The position numbers were made by a program, and so were the translations under genes. From the NCBI GenBank assembly GCA_005884715.1, contig VAZZ01000237.1, forward strand, positions 1-7,851: 7,851 nt of DNA. Reading direction: 5' to 3'. This DNA is from Alphaproteobacteria bacterium. Lineage in GTDB: Bacteria; Pseudomonadota; Alphaproteobacteria; Rhizobiales; Aestuariivirgaceae. The stretch's first letter is position 1; every line of letters starts with the position of its first letter. Positions 5,835 to 7,851 of this stretch are shown here, in pieces. The notes below the pieces were generated by a model that did not search any database, had not been told where the DNA came from, and was given only the letters and a program-made list of their open reading frames with translations.

Positions 5835-7109
5835 ATGACCAAATCCGGCGGCGACAGCAAGAACACTCTGTACTGCTCCTTCTGCGGAAAGAGCCAGCAC
5901 GAAGTCCGCAAGCTCATTGCCGGGCCGACCGTATTCATTTGCGATGAATGCGTCGAGTTGTGCATGGATATCATCCGTGAGGAGAACAAATCCTCGCTGG
6001 TCAAGACCAAGGACGGCGTGCCGACCCCGCACGAGATCCGCAAGGTTCTCGATGACTATGTCATCGGCCAGGATCACGCCAAGAAGGTCCTCTCGGTCGC
6101 GGTCCATAATCACTACAAGCGCCTCAACCATGCGCAGAAGAATAACGACGTCGAACTGGCGAAGTCGAACATCCTGCTGGTCGGGCCGACGGGTTGCGGC
6201 AAGACGCTGCTCGCCCAGACGCTCGCCCGCATCCTCGATGTCCCCTTCACCATGGCTGACGCGACGACGCTCACCGAAGCCGGCTATGTCGGTGAGGACG
6301 TCGAGAACATCATCCTGAAGCTGCTTCAGTCGGCCGACTACAATGTCGAGCGGGCCCAGCGCGGCATCGTCTATATCGACGAGGTCGACAAGATTTCGCG
6401 CAAGTCCGACAATCCCTCGATCACCCGCGATGTGTCGGGCGAGGGCGTGCAGCAGGCGCTGCTCAAGATCATGGAAGGAACCGTCGCTTCGGTGCCCCCG
6501 CAGGGCGGGCGCAAGCATCCCCAGCAGGAGTTCCTCCAGGTCGACACCACCAATATTCTATTCGTCTGCGGCGGCGCCTTTGCCGGTCTCGAGCGCATCA
6601 TCGCGCAGCGCGGCAAGGGCTCAGGCATCGGCTTCGGCGCCGAGGTCAAATCGCCGGAGGACCGCCGCACCGGCGAGGTCCTGAAGGCGCTCGAGCCCGA
6701 GGATCTGCTCAAATTCGGCCTGATCCCGGAATTCGTCGGCCGTCTGCCGGTCGTCGCCACGCTCGATGATCTCGATGAACCGGCGCTCATCCAGATCCTG
6801 AGCGAGCCGAAGAACGCGCTCATCAAGCAGTATCAGCGCCTGTTCGAACTGGAAGGCGTCAAGCTGACGGTAGCGGAGGAGGCGCTTCGCTCAATTGCCC
6901 GCAGGGCCGTCGAACGCAAGACCGGTGCGCGCGGCCTGCGCTCTATCATGGAGGCCATCCTCCTTGACACCATGTTCGATCTGCCTGCCATGGATGGGGT
7001 CCAGGAAGTGGTGATTTCGAGGGATGTCGTCGAGGGCGATGCCAGGCCCTTGCTGATCTATTCCGACCGCGAAAAGTCGTCGATCAAGGCGGCACCGGCT
7101 TCCGCCTAA
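5835..7109 (+). CDS. clpX: ATP-dependent Clp protease ATP-binding subunit ClpX
   Basis: ClpX is the hexameric AAA+ unfoldase that recognises tagged proteins, unfolds them and feeds them to ClpP. The 424-residue product has the N-terminal C4 zinc-binding domain (Cys14, Cys17, Cys36, Cys39). It has Walker A GPTGCGKT (117-124), pore loop GYVG (150-153), Walker B IVYIDEVDK (178-186), the RKH loop (226-228), the IGF loop that docks on ClpP (265-267), the arginine finger in EFVGRLP (Arg303) and sensor 2 GARGLRS (364-370, Arg366). Every functional element is present and the length is normal. The ATG at 5835 has AAGGAAG 7 nt upstream. A GTG at 5817 in frame would place that site inside the gene and is rejected. 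The short C-terminal end, rich in Ala and Ser, is variable in the family. It is likely expressed both with clpP and from its own leader. Confidence 0.98.
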   Translation: MTKSGGDSKNTLYCSFCGKSQHEVRKLIAGPTVFICDECVELCMDIIREENKSSLVKTKDGVPTPHEIRKVLDDYVIGQDHAKKVLSVAVHNHYKRLNHAQKNNDVELAKSNILLVGPTGCGKTLLAQTLARILDVPFTMADATTLTEAGYVGEDVENIILKLLQSADYNVERAQRGIVYIDEVDKISRKSDNPSITRDVSGEGVQQALLKIMEGTVASVPPQGGRKHPQQEFLQVDTTNILFVCGGAFAGLERIIAQRGKGSGIGFGAEVKSPEDRRTGEVLKALEPEDLLKFGLIPEFVGRLPVVATLDDLDEPALIQILSEPKNALIKQYQRLFELEGVKLTVAEEALRSIARRAVERKTGARGLRSIMEAILLDTMFDLPAMDGVQEVVISRDVVEGDARPLLIYSDREKSSIKAAPASA

Positions 7110-7436
7110 AGTCGCGTGGAACCGCCGCCCTATAGCGCTTGTCAAGGGATTGAAAATCATTAACGCTGCCTCCATCTGAGGAGCGGATTTAAGCTGTGCC
7201 TTCCGTAAGTTCCGCGTAAAATAGAGGGGACTTGCGGATAGTTCAGCCGAAATCCCGGCACCAAAAGTCCGTAGCTTGCAAAAGGATGCGTTGGCCTGGA
7301 GCGGAATGCCCAAAATTCCCCTCAAATAAACCGCCGATCACATGTATGATTTTGGAGACTCAGTCATTGTGATCGGGTGGGAGGCGTATCAAGAGTGCGG
7401 ATTTCACGCGTGGCCTAACCCGCGAAAGGAAACAAA
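7110..7436 (+). promoter_or_regulatory. clpX-lon intergenic region (327 bp) with an inverted repeat; lon leader
   Basis: No gene, tRNA or clear Rho-independent terminator is seen here. An inverted repeat pairs GATCACA (7336-7342) with TGTGATC (7368-7374); an inner ATGA (7346-7349) pairs with TCAT (7364-7367) after a three-base bulge, leaving a 14-nt loop that contains GACTC, a CcrM-type GANTC site. An AT-rich TAAAAT (7217-7222) could be a -10 but lacks a matching -35. The lon ribosome site is AAAGGA (7425-7430), six bases before the ATG. The length suggests a separately controlled lon promoter; I could not place it. Confidence 0.35.
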
Positions 7437-7851
7437 ATGACCTCGACCCCTTCACGGCCAGCTTCTTCGGCCGGATCCGAAACACTCCCGGTTCTGCCGC
7501 TTCGCGATATCGTCGTCTTTCCGCATATGATCGTGCTGCTCTTCGTCGGGCGCGAGAAGTCGATCCGCGCTCTTGAGGACGTGATGCGCGAGGAGAAACG
7601 CATTCTCCTGGTGGCGCAAAAGAGAGGTCGGCACGCTGGCCCAGGTGCTCCAGCTGCTCAAGCTGCCGGACGGCACCGTCAAGGTCCTGGTCGAGGGCCT
7701 GGAGCGCGCCAAGATCGAAACCTTCACCGAGCGCACCGAATTCTTCGAGGCGAAAGTCAAGGTCCTGCCCAATGACAGTGACGATGCGGCTGAGACCGAG
7801 GCTCTGTCGCGCACCGCCATGTCGCAGTTCGAGAGCTATGTGAAGCTCAAC
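7437..7851 (+). pseudogene. lon: Lon protease (endopeptidase La), N-terminal part, frame broken near 7623, runs off window
   Basis: Lon is a cytosolic AAA+ serine protease that degrades misfolded and regulatory proteins. The start is clear: ATG 7437, AAAGGA six bases upstream, then LPVLPLRDIVVFPHMIV and FVGREKSIRALEDVMREEKRILLVAQK, the start of the LON substrate-binding domain. After AAG (7620-7622) the frame turns to non-Lon residues and stops at 7773-7775. Lon sequence resumes in another frame from GAG 7624 (EVGTLAQVLQLLKLPDGTV, then KVLVEGLERAKIETFTERTEFFE) and stays open to base 7851. From memory, family members have about 13 residues between these blocks (an Asn/Asp/Pro-rich linker ending Ile-Tyr); here one base remains, implying loss of about 38 bp, out of frame. 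As read, only a 112-residue product is made. It may be a true null, one of two copies, or a sequencing/assembly error. The AAA+ and protease domains lie beyond the window. Confidence 0.8.

Noticed and set aside
5778..6518. 246-codon minus-strand frame across the start of clpX
   Set aside because: It is antisense to the zinc-finger and Walker regions of an intact clpX; no domain is recognisable.
6891..7325. 144-codon minus-strand frame filling much of the clpX-lon gap
   Set aside because: Half of it is antisense to the ClpX C-terminus and the rest has no recognisable features; no ribosome site was seen.
7620..7626. Programmed ribosomal frameshift in lon at the A-rich AAAAGAGAG stretch
   Set aside because: Lon is not known to use recoding, and a shift would not restore the linker of about 13 residues that is missing; a deletion explains both facts.
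7437..7775. The 112-residue frame as a genuine short protein
   Set aside because: Its residues after position 62 have no Lon similarity while true Lon sequence continues in another frame, so it is a truncated product of a broken gene.

Overview
The window looks like an alphaproteobacterial chromosome, probably Hyphomicrobiales (Rhizobiales). It is high-GC and carries the clpP-clpX-lon order. Its Tig, ClpX and Lon proteins resemble rhizobial ones, an ExoD-family gene is present, and the intergenic repeat at 4815-4922 has the two-palindrome architecture of the Rhizobium intergenic mosaic element RIME1. These assignments come from reading the sequence; no database search was run.

Layout. Bases 1-1070 hold the 3' part of a bifunctional NAD(P)H-hydrate repair gene (end of the NnrE epimerase domain plus the whole NnrD dehydratase domain). 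A tRNA-Leu(UAG) gene with encoded CCA follows at 1106-1190. Trigger factor (tig) starts 24 nt after it, at 1215-2795, and has an extraordinary His/Asp-rich C-terminal tail. A symmetrical hairpin with A and T tracts (2816-2845) ends tig and also the convergent gene pair on the minus strand: a CNNM/CorB-type membrane protein with CBS domains (4765-3458) and an ExoD-family membrane protein (3461-2850), whose GTG start overlaps the upstream stop. The divergent spacer 4766-5021 holds the RIME-like element. clpP (5022-5648), clpX (5835-7109) and the start of lon (7437-end) then follow on the plus strand.

How the genes fit together. Trigger factor, ClpP, ClpX and Lon form the classical proteostasis neighbourhood: ribosome-associated folding, AAA+ unfolding with proteolysis, and ATP-dependent degradation. 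Here tig is separated from clpP by the oppositely oriented membrane-protein pair. clpX and lon each have a sizeable leader of their own (186 and 327 nt), so separate promoters are likely in addition to any read-through.

Most notable points: (1) trigger factor residues 450-510 contain 32 His and 16 Asp, a putative metal-binding tail like that of SlyD or HypB; (2) lon is broken near base 7623 by an apparent out-of-frame deletion of about 38 bp, so this copy would not encode a working protease unless it is a sequencing or assembly error; (3) the RIME-like element sits in the divergent promoter region upstream of clpP. I found no new defence or mobile system; most of the window is core housekeeping sequence.
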